DNA of 21,292 bases from DATDRM01 sp035291705 (lineage in GTDB: Bacteria > Chloroflexota > Anaerolineae > Anaerolineales > UBA4823): NCBI GenBank assembly GCA_035291705.1, contig DATDRM010000075.1:1-21292 (forward strand), written 5' to 3'. Positions 14,548-21,292 of this stretch are shown in pieces (positions within the stretch are counted from its first letter, which is position 1; each line of letters opens with the position of its first letter). Both the position numbers and the translations under genes were made by a program. The notes under the pieces are model-generated. The model ran no database searches. It saw only the letters and a list, made by a program, of their open reading frames with translations, and was not told the origin of the DNA.

Positions 14548-14683
14548 CGCACTTAAGGCTAGCTAGTTTGGGGTCGCGACTTCAGAACAATTCATCTACG
14601 ACAGGCATTAATCTTACCATGTTCTCGGAAAATCCGGAAATTTTTATGGAGAATAGGCTCGTAATCGCTGCTCGAAAGGCTAT

Positions 14684-14691
14684 GCTAAAAT
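14684..14691 (+). promoter_or_regulatory. Extended -10 promoter for lutA-lutBC
   Basis: TGCTAAAAT (14683-14691) is an extended -10 without a clear -35. It would start transcription near 14698, only 9-27 nt before the candidate lutA starts. The transcript is therefore nearly leaderless and shows no Shine-Dalgarno. Confidence 0.45.
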
Positions 14692-14724
14692 GAATATTAT
14701 CGATGAATGGCCGATAATTTGGCA

Positions 14725-15453
14725 ATGACCGAAACGATTCAATTCTTCGTTACTTGTATCATAGATACGCTCTATCCGCAGGTCGGTGAGGCGGCAGTGC
14801 GTATTCTGAGGCGTGCAGGGGCACGCGTGGAGTTCCCCGCAGCGCAAACTTGCTGTGGGCAGCCAGCTTTTAATGCTGGGATGCGCCCCCAGGCCCGCCA
14901 GATGGCCGAACACACGATCCGGGTGCTTGAAAGCGCGCCGGGAATGGTGGTTCTCCCCTCCGGCTCCTGCGCAGCGATGATCCGGCATGGTTACCTTGAA
15001 ATATTTGCTGGAGACGCTCGGTGGTTCTCGCGCGCGGAGTCCCTTGCCAATCGGACTTACGAACTTACCGAGTTCCTGGTAGACATATTACGAGTGACAG
15101 ACGTTGGAGCGCGTTTTAATGGGCTGCTGGCTTATCATGCCTCCTGCCACTTATCACGAGATTTGGGAGTTAAACAACAACCCAGCTTATTACTTAGAAA
15201 TGTAAAAGAAGCGGAGATTGTTGACCTCCTCCACGGCGAGGAGTGTTGTGGTTTCGGCGGTTTGTTCTCCATCGAATATCCTGAGATCTCCCGTGCCATG
15301 CTGGATCGTAAAATCCACAACATCCGATCCAGCGCAGCAAATGTGGTCGTCGCATGCGATGCGGGGTGTATCAGCCATATCAACGGTGGGTTACACCGGC
15401 GAGGTCTGTCACCATGCGTCAGGCATATCGCAGAAGTGCTAGAGAAGACATGA
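14725..15453 (+). CDS. lutA: LutA-like iron-sulfur protein of L-lactate oxidation
   Basis: 242 residues, matching LutA/YkgE. The protein has two CCG (cysteine-rich) domains. The first carries FFVTC and QTCCGQPAFN; the second carries YHASCHLSRDLGV and EECCGFGGLFSIEYPEIS. These cysteines bind an iron-sulfur cofactor as in heterodisulfide-reductase-like subunits. LutA works with LutB and LutC to oxidise L-lactate to pyruvate without a flavin lactate dehydrogenase. The start at 14725 puts FFVTC close to the N-terminus, as in relatives; an ATG at 14707 would add six residues. Neither has a visible Shine-Dalgarno. The partner gene follows after a repeat array. Other CCG proteins serve glycolate or related hydroxy-acid oxidation, so the lactate role is inferred from the LutBC neighbour. 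Confidence 0.9.
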   Translation: MTETIQFFVTCIIDTLYPQVGEAAVRILRRAGARVEFPAAQTCCGQPAFNAGMRPQARQMAEHTIRVLESAPGMVVLPSGSCAAMIRHGYLEIFAGDARWFSRAESLANRTYELTEFLVDILRVTDVGARFNGLLAYHASCHLSRDLGVKQQPSLLLRNVKEAEIVDLLHGEECCGFGGLFSIEYPEISRAMLDRKIHNIRSSAANVVVACDAGCISHINGGLHRRGLSPCVRHIAEVLEKT

Positions 15454-15525
15454 AGCGTAATGCGTGAAACGTGATGCGTAAGAATCCTGACCCCTACTCC
15501 CTTATTGCATGTTCCCATTAATCTG
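15449..15525. repeat. Heptamer array between lutA and lutBC
   Basis: Eleven 7-bp units in unbroken phase. The first are the clearest: CGTAATG (15456), CGTGAAA (15463), CGTGATG (15470), CGTAAGA (15477). Later units drift (for example TCCCTTA at 15498). The array fills the whole gap between the end of lutA and the ATG of lutBC, and includes the last bases of lutA and its stop codon. Confidence 0.78.
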
Positions 15526-17565
15526 ATGCCTGATTACTTCCACACCCAAATTCGCGAGGCACTGGCTAACACCGGGTTGCAGGAGGCATTGGACACGAAT
15601 GCAGAGCGGCGAGCTGAAGCGCGCTTGCAGGCGAATGCTGCTTTGCCGGACCATCAGGCTTTGCGAAACCGCGCCCATACCGTGCGCGCCAGCGCCATAG
15701 CCAGGTTGGATGAATATATGGAGCAATTTATAGCCAAAGCCCGGCTGAATGGCTTGATCGTCCACCGGGCAGCCGACGCGACCCAGGCAACTCAGATTGT
15801 GATGGATATTGCCAGGGAGAACAGCGCTCATTTAGTCGCCAAATCCAAGAGCATGATCAGCGAGGAGATCGGCCTTAACCACGCCCTGGAAGCGGTTGGC
15901 CTGCGGGTAGTGGAGACCGACCTGGGGGAGTATATCGTCCAGCTGCGCGGTGAACGCCCAGCCCATATCCTCACCCCGGCCGTACACCTGAAACGCGCTG
16001 AGGTAGGAAAGACCTTTCACGAGAGACTCGGATTACCTTTTAGCGACGATGTATCAACCCTGGTCGCCGCAGCGCGACAGGCCTTACGGGTGGTTTTCCT
16101 CGAGGCCGAGATCGGCGTTACAGGGGTAAATTTTGGCGTAGCGGAGAGCGGGTCTTTATGCCTGGTGACCAATGAAGGCAACGGCCGCATGGTGACTACA
16201 TTGCCTCCCGTGCACATCGCTCTCATGGGAATCGAGCGCCTGGTGCCGACCTTGGACGACCTGGCACTTCTGCTGACTTTGCTGCCGCGTGCCGCCACCG
16301 GTCAAAAGATCACCGTCTACACCAGCCTGATCCACAGCCCGCGCCGTCCAGGCGACCCAGATGGGCCGCGCCAGCGCCACCTGATCCTGGTGGATAACGG
16401 ACGGGAAGCCCTGCGCCAATCACCACTGGCCGAGGCATTACTGTGCATTCGCTGCGGTGCATGCCTGAATGCCTGCCCGGTCTTCCGTGAGATCGGCGGA
16501 CACGCCTACGTAGGTATGCACGGCCAGGTCAGCACCTATCCCGGACCAATTGGTTCGATCATCTCACCAGGTTTATTCGGGCAGTCTGAGTTTGGGCATC
16601 TGGCGCGCGCCTCCAGCCTGTGTGGGGCGTGCAAAGAGGCCTGTCCTGTGGACATCGACTTGCCGAAATTGCTATTACGCGTGCGCGCAGGGGGCATCAA
16701 GATAGAACCGGGGCGCGCCAGGCAGAAACTCCCTGGTCTGGTTGCTATCGGGGTACGCGCCTACACCTGGTTCTCCATCGATGTACGGCGTTTCCGCCTT
16801 GCTCAACGCCTGCTTGGCCCCCTCAGCCGCATCTTCTCTCCACGCACACCATGGATGCACCTGCCAGCCTTTACAGGTTGGGGATACAGCAAGGATTTCC
16901 CGCGCCCGGCCCTCCGACCATTTCGGAGGCGTTGGATGAGCAGGCAACCAAGCATTTCGGCATTTAGTGGATCAGGTGTTTCGGTAATTAGGGAATCAGG
17001 AGATAGACCAGATCAACTCTCTGAGCCATCTGGTAAAGATTCTTCAGATTACAATTCCCTAGCGACCCGGTTTGCGGGTGAACTCATCGCTTTGGGGGGT
17101 AAATTTACCCTTTGCAGCCGATCCGACCTTGCGCAACGCATATTGCAGATATTGCATGACAATAACATCGGATCTCTTTTATCTTGGGAGATTGATCAAC
17201 TGCCAGCTAGTTTGATAAGAGCGATCCAGGCTGCGGGGATACAGGTGAGCTATGACCTTGATCCTTCCATTCGGGCAGGTTTGACGGGGACGCTGGCAGC
17301 CATGGCTGATACTGGAACGATAGTATTGACGAGCGGCCCCGGCAGGTCTTTGTTTTCTTCGCTGCTGCCAGAGGTGCACATTGCCATCCTGCGCACCAGC
17401 GACATCCGTGAGAGCCTCCCGCAAGTGTTGCGTTTGAGGGAGGTCCAATCGGCAGCCTGCGTGGTGTTGATTAGCGGTCCTTCGCGTACCGCCGATATTG
17501 AGATGACCTTAACCATCGGTGTACACGGGCCGAGGGAATTGTATGTGCTTTGCTTGGATGAGTGA
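15526..17565 (+). CDS. LutB-LutC fusion: LUD domain, 2x[4Fe-4S] ferredoxin, second LUD domain
   Basis: 679 residues, against about 475 for LutB and 200-240 for LutC. Residues about 60-295 form the LutB LUD domain (KSKSMISEEIGLNHALE, GVTGVNFGVAESGSL). Two [4Fe-4S] motifs follow, CIRCGACLNACP from 307 and CGACKEACP from 366, then the LutB C-terminal region to about 470. After a low-complexity linker (about 476-498) comes a LutC-like LUD domain ending VVLISGPSRTADIEMTLTIGVHGP. One chain would thus supply two of the three LutABC subunits. The ATG at 15526 was preferred over a TTG at 15505 that lies in repeat DNA; neither has a ribosome-binding site. The linker is encoded by an octamer array. Confidence 0.9.
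   Translation: MPDYFHTQIREALANTGLQEALDTNAERRAEARLQANAALPDHQALRNRAHTVRASAIARLDEYMEQFIAKARLNGLIVHRAADATQATQIVMDIARENSAHLVAKSKSMISEEIGLNHALEAVGLRVVETDLGEYIVQLRGERPAHILTPAVHLKRAEVGKTFHERLGLPFSDDVSTLVAAARQALRVVFLEAEIGVTGVNFGVAESGSLCLVTNEGNGRMVTTLPPVHIALMGIERLVPTLDDLALLLTLLPRAATGQKITVYTSLIHSPRRPGDPDGPRQRHLILVDNGREALRQSPLAEALLCIRCGACLNACPVFREIGGHAYVGMHGQVSTYPGPIGSIISPGLFGQSEFGHLARASSLCGACKEACPVDIDLPKLLLRVRAGGIKIEPGRARQKLPGLVAIGVRAYTWFSIDVRRFRLAQRLLGPLSRIFSPRTPWMHLPAFTGWGYSKDFPRPALRPFRRRWMSRQPSISAFSGSGVSVIRESGDRPDQLSEPSGKDSSDYNSLATRFAGELIALGGKFTLCSRSDLAQRILQILHDNNIGSLLSWEIDQLPASLIRAIQAAGIQVSYDLDPSIRAGLTGTLAAMADTGTIVLTSGPGRSLFSSLLPEVHIAILRTSDIRESLPQVLRLREVQSAACVVLISGPSRTADIEMTLTIGVHGPRELYVLCLDE
16945..17016. 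repeat. Octamer array at the LutB-LutC joint
   Basis: 8-bp units in phase from 16945. Three of them, starting at 16953 (CATTTCGG), 16961 and 16969 (GGATCAGG), are repeated imperfectly at 16977 (TGTTTCGG), 16985 and 16993 (GAATCAGG), giving a 24-bp tandem duplication with 18 of 24 matches. It encodes the Ser/Gly-rich linker between the two halves of the fused protein. Confidence 0.75.
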
Positions 17566-17649
17566 GAAGAACCAGATGAACCAAAGGAGCTGGAGGAACT
17601 AAGTCGAAAGGCTCCGCGCATACTTGAAGGTCTTCTTTAGAATTATTCT

Positions 17650-18060
17650 TTACTCATTTTGGTCGGATCGAGTTCGGCGGGTGAACAAGTAGGCAGCCAA
17701 GACGATCAAGACGAGCAGGATCAAGAGCCCGAACGGCAAACAACCGGCGATTCCGCTGGTGCCCGTGGTGGGAGTCCGCGTTGGCTCGGCCGTAATCGGT
17801 TGATTGAGCACCTGCTCTTCCCCATTGGTGACCAGGGTGATAATCGGGACGCTGGTAGGAGTGGTGGTTTGAGTGCGCGTGGCCTCAGCGGTGGGAGTAC
17901 GGGTTGGGGTACGGGTTGGGAATGACCCGCCATCCGCAGATGCCTGGCGGGGCTGTCGAAATGCCTGGGCGGAAAATGCAAAGAGCAGAGCCAAAATAAT
18001 CACCGCTATCCAGTGGCGGGATCTTCCAGATGACCATCGGTCGCAGGTATTTTTTATCAT
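17650..18060 (-). CDS. Small exported protein with two membrane segments and Thr/Pro-rich middle
   Basis: 136 residues, not a named family I can recognise. A basic N-terminus and hydrophobic segment (about 17-33, ending AQA) look like a signal peptide or anchor. Then come a Thr/Pro/Arg-rich region with TRTPTRTPT (49-57), a short beta-like stretch (71-90) and a C-terminal hydrophobic segment (about 108-126) followed by RRTR. Cys107 sits directly before that last segment, in TSGIAGC. The N-S/T-P repeats are encoded by a near-perfect 12-bp DNA repeat. The ATG shares its A with the coaBC stop (TAATG), so translation is coupled to coaBC. A surface or envelope role is likely; a relation to coenzyme A synthesis is not implied. 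Confidence 0.72.
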   Translation of the reverse strand: MIKNTCDRWSSGRSRHWIAVIILALLFAFSAQAFRQPRQASADGGSFPTRTPTRTPTAEATRTQTTTPTSVPIITLVTNGEEQVLNQPITAEPTRTPTTGTSGIAGCLPFGLLILLVLIVLAAYLFTRRTRSDQNE

Positions 18061-19271
18061 TATGGCAGTAACCCAACAACTCGTTCGAGGACAATCTCGG
18101 CGACTTCCGCCTTGGTCATTAGAGGCAGGATTTCTTCGCCGCCTCCGGCATCCAGGATGGTGACGCGGTTCGTGTCCACGGCAAATCCCGCGTCGCTGGC
18201 AGTGATATCGTTGGCGACGATCAGATCCAGGTGTTTGGCGTGTAACTTGTGGCGGGCGTTAAGAAGTAAATCCTGACTCTCGGCTGCGAACCCAACCGTA
18301 ACCTTTGGATACCCGCCGCTCGACCTCTGCTCCGCGACGGCTTGCAGGATGTCTGGCGTGGCTTCCAGGGTGATTTGAGGAATCCCTTTATCTCTTTTAA
18401 TCTTTTCACTGGCAGAGGTGATTGGACGGAAATCTGCCACTGCGGCGGCCATAATCAGGATATCGGCGTTAGGGAGCGCGGCAAACACAGCTGCCAGCAT
18501 CTCTTGTGTGGTGAGCACATCCACTCGCTGGGCACCGATGGGGGTGGGTAAATGTGTCGGGCCGGATATTAAAGTGACCTTTGCCCCCCGGTCCAGGGCT
18601 GCCTGGGCTAGGTTGAAGCCCTGCATACCAGATGAGTGATTGGTGATGGCACGCACGGGATCGATCGCTTCCTGTGTTCCGCCAGCGGTGACTACTACTT
18701 TTCGGCCGTATAGCGGGCCGTGTTGGGAGAGTGCCAGACGAAGGTGTCCGATTAACTCGGCTGGTTCCACCAAGCGGCCGAATCCGGACTGCCCAGAAGC
18801 CAGGTGACCTTCGGCTGGACCGACAATGATCGCCCCTCGTTGGCGGAGAATTTCCAGGTTGGTCTGCGTTGCGGGATGGGTGAACATGTCGCCATCCATG
18901 GCCGGGGCTAAGATCAACGGGCAACTGGCTGCTAAAGCAGTCACAGCCAGCAGGTTATCGGCGATGCCATGCGCCAGCTTAGCCAGGGTGTTGGCTGAGA
19001 TCGGGGCGATGGTCAATAAATCGGCGTTCTTCGCCAGGCCTATATGCAGTACATGACCTGTGTGACTCCAAAGGTCTTCATCGCTGTATGTCCGCCGTCC
19101 AGTGACAGATTGGAAGGTGAGGGGGGCGATGAACTGCAGGGCTGCCTGGGTTAGGATCACATCCACCAGGGCGCCGGCCTGGGCGAGCCTGGAAGCCAAG
19201 TCAGCGGCCTTGTAAGCGGCGATCGAACCGGTGATGCCAAGCAGGAGGCGTTTGTTTTGGAAAGGGGTCAT
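18060..19271 (-). CDS. coaBC: CoaBC: phosphopantothenoylcysteine decarboxylase / phosphopantothenate-cysteine ligase
   Basis: 403 residues, the normal length of the bifunctional Dfp protein. The N-terminal flavodoxin-like CoaC domain (1-185) has the FMN-binding LGITGSIAAYKA, the catalytic His76 in HVLHIGLAKNAD and APAMDGDMF (122-130). The CoaB ligase domain (188-403) has TAGGTQEAIDPVRAITNHSSG and the KIKRD loop (290-294). Together they turn phosphopantothenate plus cysteine into phosphopantetheine in coenzyme A synthesis. Two active-site variants are visible: PAMD instead of PAMN, and SGQSGFGR where many CoaC have a Cys-Gly in the lid. As I recall these occur together in other lineages, so activity is still expected. 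The gene has its own promoter. Confidence 0.95.
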   Translation of the reverse strand: MTPFQNKRLLLGITGSIAAYKAADLASRLAQAGALVDVILTQAALQFIAPLTFQSVTGRRTYSDEDLWSHTGHVLHIGLAKNADLLTIAPISANTLAKLAHGIADNLLAVTALAASCPLILAPAMDGDMFTHPATQTNLEILRQRGAIIVGPAEGHLASGQSGFGRLVEPAELIGHLRLALSQHGPLYGRKVVVTAGGTQEAIDPVRAITNHSSGMQGFNLAQAALDRGAKVTLISGPTHLPTPIGAQRVDVLTTQEMLAAVFAALPNADILIMAAAVADFRPITSASEKIKRDKGIPQITLEATPDILQAVAEQRSSGGYPKVTVGFAAESQDLLLNARHKLHAKHLDLIVANDITASDAGFAVDTNRVTILDAGGGEEILPLMTKAEVAEIVLERVVGLLP

Positions 19272-19305
19272 TTTCAGTACCGAGGTTTCCTCACATGCAG
19301 TTGGA

Positions 19306-19334
19306 ATTATACTTGCATCTCCCTTTCATGTGGA
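19306..19334 (-). promoter_or_regulatory. Promoter of coaBC
   Basis: On the minus strand, -35 TCCACA (19329-19334), a 17-nt spacer and a consensus -10 TATAAT (19306-19311). Transcription would begin near 19299, giving a leader of about 28 nt that contains a GAGG-TTT-CCTC inverted repeat (19282-19292) instead of a well-placed Shine-Dalgarno. Confidence 0.6.
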
Positions 19335-19363
19335 AGTAGCTATGGGGTGGATCTTAACGGTGT

Positions 19364-19405
19364 GTAAGCCGTTAGCGATTGGTAGTTAGCGATTGGCATT
19401 GTGAA
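19364..19405. repeat. Heptamer array between coaBC and prmC
   Basis: 7-bp units in phase: GTAAGCC (19364), GTTAGCG (19371), ATTGGTA (19378), GTTAGCG (19385), ATTGGCA (19392), TTGTGAA (19399). The middle four form a 14-bp direct repeat with one mismatch. It lies between the coaBC promoter and the prmC stop codon. Confidence 0.78.
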
Positions 19406-19434
19406 TTCATTTGTGGTTTGAGTCCTGGCTGTTA

Positions 19435-20277
19435 TCAGGGAGTTTGCACTGTTAACAGCCGGTCGTGTCCGGCTAGATCTGGCAGGATATTTATCTCTGC
19501 TTCCGGGAAGGCTTGTCTGGCAAGGAGAGCGACTGTGGGACCCTGGGAGGCTTCGATTTCGAAGAGTAGCAAGCCAGCCGGAAGGATCTGGCTCGGAGCC
19601 TCGAGGATTAAACTAGAGATCGCCTGCAAACCATTCTCTCCACCGTTGAGGGCCAGATTGGGTTCTCTGCCATGCACGCTCAAACCCTGCAAGGTGTGGG
19701 TCGGGATATAAGGCAAATTGGCGCAAATTAAATCGAAGCGCTGGCAGGTTGGAGGAAGGAGATTGGACTGCACACAGTGAACCCGGTCTTCCACAACGTG
19801 TTTCCGGGCATTATAGCGGGCGATACGCAGGGCGGGGAGGGAGATATCAGAGGCTAGGAGGTGCAGGTCGGTGATATGGGCTGCAAGGGCGACCGCGATG
19901 CAACCGGAGCCAGTCCCAACGTCTGCCGCGCGGCGGCGTGAGAGGTGAGCGTGCAACCAGGCGAGGGCATTTTCGACCAGCAGCTCAGTCTCCGGACGGG
20001 GGATGAGGGTGTTGATGTTGATTGCGAAGTCCAGGCCGAAGAACTCCCAGTGGCCGAGGATATAAGGGAGCAGTTCACCATCCTGCAAGCGCGATAGTGA
20101 TTCCTTCAGTCTAATCCTCTGTTCAGGAGTTAGCATGTATTCCGGGTGAGCGATTATCCAGGCGCGGGGTTTTGCGAGCACGTGGGCGAGCAGCACCTGG
20201 GCATCTAGGCCGGGAGAGTCGCTCCTCCCAGAAAGAAGGTTCCTGATTTCTATGAGTAAGCCTGAGAGGTGAGTCAA
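19435..20277 (-). CDS. prmC: Release factor glutamine N5-methyltransferase
   Basis: 280 residues, typical for PrmC/HemK. The N-terminal helical domain (1-75) is followed by a class I methyltransferase with the S-adenosylmethionine-binding DVGTGSGCIAVALA (119-132) and NLPY (187-190), the glutamine-binding motif, here with Leu in place of the first Pro of NPPY, a common variant. The segment EPNLALNGGENGL (205-217) is also characteristic. The enzyme methylates the Gln of the GGQ motif in release factors 1 and 2. It follows prfA on the same strand after 111 nt of repeat DNA, the standard prfA-prmC pairing. The ATG choice agrees with the family N-terminus. Confidence 0.94.
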   Translation of the reverse strand: MTHLSGLLIEIRNLLSGRSDSPGLDAQVLLAHVLAKPRAWIIAHPEYMLTPEQRIRLKESLSRLQDGELLPYILGHWEFFGLDFAININTLIPRPETELLVENALAWLHAHLSRRRAADVGTGSGCIAVALAAHITDLHLLASDISLPALRIARYNARKHVVEDRVHCVQSNLLPPTCQRFDLICANLPYIPTHTLQGLSVHGREPNLALNGGENGLQAISSLILEAPSQILPAGLLLFEIEASQGPTVALLARQAFPEAEINILPDLAGHDRLLTVQTP

Positions 20278-20332
20278 CGAGTCCGCAAATCAGCAAGTAA
20301 GCGAATCAGCGAGTTAAGGCGTCAGCACGTCT
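20273..20332. repeat. Octamer array between prfA and prmC
   Basis: 8-bp units in phase: GCAAATCA (20285), GCAAGTAA (20293), GCGAATCA (20301), GCGAGTTA (20309), then weaker units to 20332. It begins at the prmC start codon. Confidence 0.8.
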
Positions 20333-20354
20333 CATAAAAAGTGTGAAGTTTGGC

Positions 20355-20403
20355 CACGTTTCACATATCACGCTTCACACAACACGCATTACTCATCAAT
20401 TCC
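20355..20403. repeat. Heptamer array running into the end of prfA
   Basis: 7-bp units in phase, most beginning CAC: CACGTTT (20355), CACATAT (20362), CACGCTT (20369), CACACAA (20376), CACGCAT (20383), TACTCAT (20390). The complement gives the AAACGTG/ATGCGTG words seen at 15449 and 10534. The prfA stop codon (20389-20391) lies across two units. Confidence 0.82.
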
Positions 20404-21292
20404 TGCTGCAGCCAGGCGTTCAGATTCGTCGCGGGTGGCGAGTTCGTCGATAAATTGATCGATGTCACCATCCATGACAACTGGTAGGTTGTACGATGAG
20501 AGATTGATGCGGTGGTCAGTAACGCGCGATTGGGGATAGTTGTAAGTGCGGATCTTCTCAGAACGTTCTCCGCTGCCTACCTGAGAACGACGGGAAGCGT
20601 CGATTTCCTGACGGCGTTTCTCCTCTTCTATTTCATACAGGCGAGCGCGCAGGATGCTCATCGCCCGCGTGCGGTTCTGCAATTGCGAGCGTTCGTCCTG
20701 GCATTGCACCACCATCCCAGTTGGCAGGTGGGTCAGGCGCACAGCGGTGGCATTCTTTTGCACGTTCTGGCCTCCGGCGCCGGCCGAGCGATAGACGTCC
20801 ATGCGGATATCACTTTCGGGAATGTCGATCTCAACCTCATCCACCTCGGCCAGCACAGCAACCGTCGCAGTAGAGGTATGGATGCGCCCCTGGGCTTCAG
20901 TGACGGGAACGCGCTGGACGCGATGCACGCCCGATTCATACTTCAGCCGCGAGTAAGCGCCTCTTCCCTTGACCAGGAAGATGATCTCCTTGAAGCCGCC
21001 GATGCCGATCTCGTTGGCGGAGAGCACCTCCACTTCCCAGCCCCGGCGTTCAGCATAGCGGCTGTACATGCGGAAAAGGGCGGCGGCGAATAAAGCCGCC
21101 TCGTCTCCGCCGGTGCCGGCGCGGATTTCTACGATGACGTTACGTTTATCGCGCAGGTCTTGGGGCAGCAACATGCTCTTGATCTCGTGTTCAAGGATTT
21201 CGATTTGGGATTCCAACTCGATGCCCTCGGCTTCGGCCAGCTGGCGTAATTCATCATCCTCGGAATCCTGCAAGAGGTGCGCTTCGGCGAGT
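20389..21292 (-). CDS. prfA: Peptide chain release factor 1 (N-terminal part outside the window)
   Basis: Partial: 300 residues are present and the frame stays open to the window edge, so about 55-60 N-terminal residues lie beyond it. RF1 ends translation at UAA and UAG. The segment VEIRAGTGGDEAALFAA is the family domain after the N-terminal helices. The stop-codon-reading tripeptide is PVT (codons at 20899-20907), the PxT form that separates RF1 from RF2 (SPF). The peptidyl-tRNA-hydrolysing GGQ is in SAGAGGQNVQK (codons at 20767-20775) and is the substrate site of the neighbouring PrmC. The last codons and the stop lie within a heptamer array, so the final residues (about AAGIDE) may be partly repeat-derived. 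Confidence 0.96.
   Translation of the reverse strand, partial: LAEAHLLQDSEDDELRQLAEAEGIELESQIEILEHEIKSMLLPQDLRDKRNVIVEIRAGTGGDEAALFAAALFRMYSRYAERRGWEVEVLSANEIGIGGFKEIIFLVKGRGAYSRLKYESGVHRVQRVPVTEAQGRIHTSTATVAVLAEVDEVEIDIPESDIRMDVYRSAGAGGQNVQKNATAVRLTHLPTGMVVQCQDERSQLQNRTRAMSILRARLYEIEEEKRRQEIDASRRSQVGSGERSEKIRTYNYPQSRVTDHRINLSSYNLPVVMDGDIDQFIDELATRDESERLAAAGIDE

Noticed and set aside
14474..14706. RNA gene or riboswitch in the glgP-lutA divergent gap
   Set aside because: Only a small inverted repeat and an extended -10 are visible; no tRNA, T-box or known riboswitch pattern was found.
17566..17649. Repeat array or terminator between the convergent lutBC gene and the small exported-protein gene
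   Set aside because: The purine-rich stretch after lutBC has partial word repetition (GAACCA-like) but no steady period, and no stable hairpin with a T-tract was found.
16945..20403. CRISPR array
   Set aside because: Units are 7-8 bp, contiguous and degenerate; there are no 20-40 bp identical repeats separated by spacers and no cas genes.

Overview
The window (about 21.3 kb, roughly mid-50s % GC by eye) looks like a chromosomal piece of a Chloroflexota bacterium, probably Anaerolineae. That is an inference from gene content and gene style (tandem AI-2E-family permeases, a GT4/heparinase/bi-domain oxidoreductase cluster with a sortase, a DUF3417-type glucan phosphorylase, Thr/Pro-rich exported proteins). 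No marker was compared with a database.

Layout. (1) 100-9137, minus strand: seven closely packed genes read from 9137 down to 100. They are a bi-domain oxidoreductase, a heparinase II/III-family protein, a GT4 glycosyltransferase, a membrane sortase, a 67-residue tail-anchored protein and two AI-2E-family permeases. The first three overlap by 8 and 16 nt and the rest are 8-30 nt apart, so this is very likely one operon concerned with the cell surface. (2) 9138-9421: divergent control region. (3) 9422-10531, plus: M29 aminopeptidase, ending in a bidirectional terminator. (4) 10605-14473, minus: a lipoprotein with a degenerate M23 fold, then a UPF0316 membrane protein coupled (2 nt gap) to an alpha-glucan phosphorylase. 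(5) 14725-17565, plus: lactate-oxidation genes, lutA followed by a lutB-lutC fusion. (6) 17650-21292, minus: the end of prfA (running off the window), prmC, coaBC and a coupled small two-membrane-segment protein.

The most unusual signal is a set of degenerate tandem arrays built from 7-bp or 8-bp 'words' that change from unit to unit while holding the period. They fill most non-overlapping gene junctions (upstream of the oxidoreductase, aminopeptidase/M23, lutA/lutBC, coaBC/prmC, prmC/prfA). They also lie inside three coding sequences, twice in the heparinase gene, once in the oxidoreductase gene, and at the exact joint of the LutB-LutC fusion. The same words recur at distant sites, for example the CGTGAAA/CGTGATG family at about 10.5, 15.5 and 20.4 kb. 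One array contains the prfA stop codon and another forms a terminator stem. They resemble in kind the heptanucleotide STRR repeats known from cyanobacteria, but the units here are degenerate. I know of no described system that they belong to.

No tRNA, rRNA, CRISPR array, insertion sequence or phage gene was recognised.
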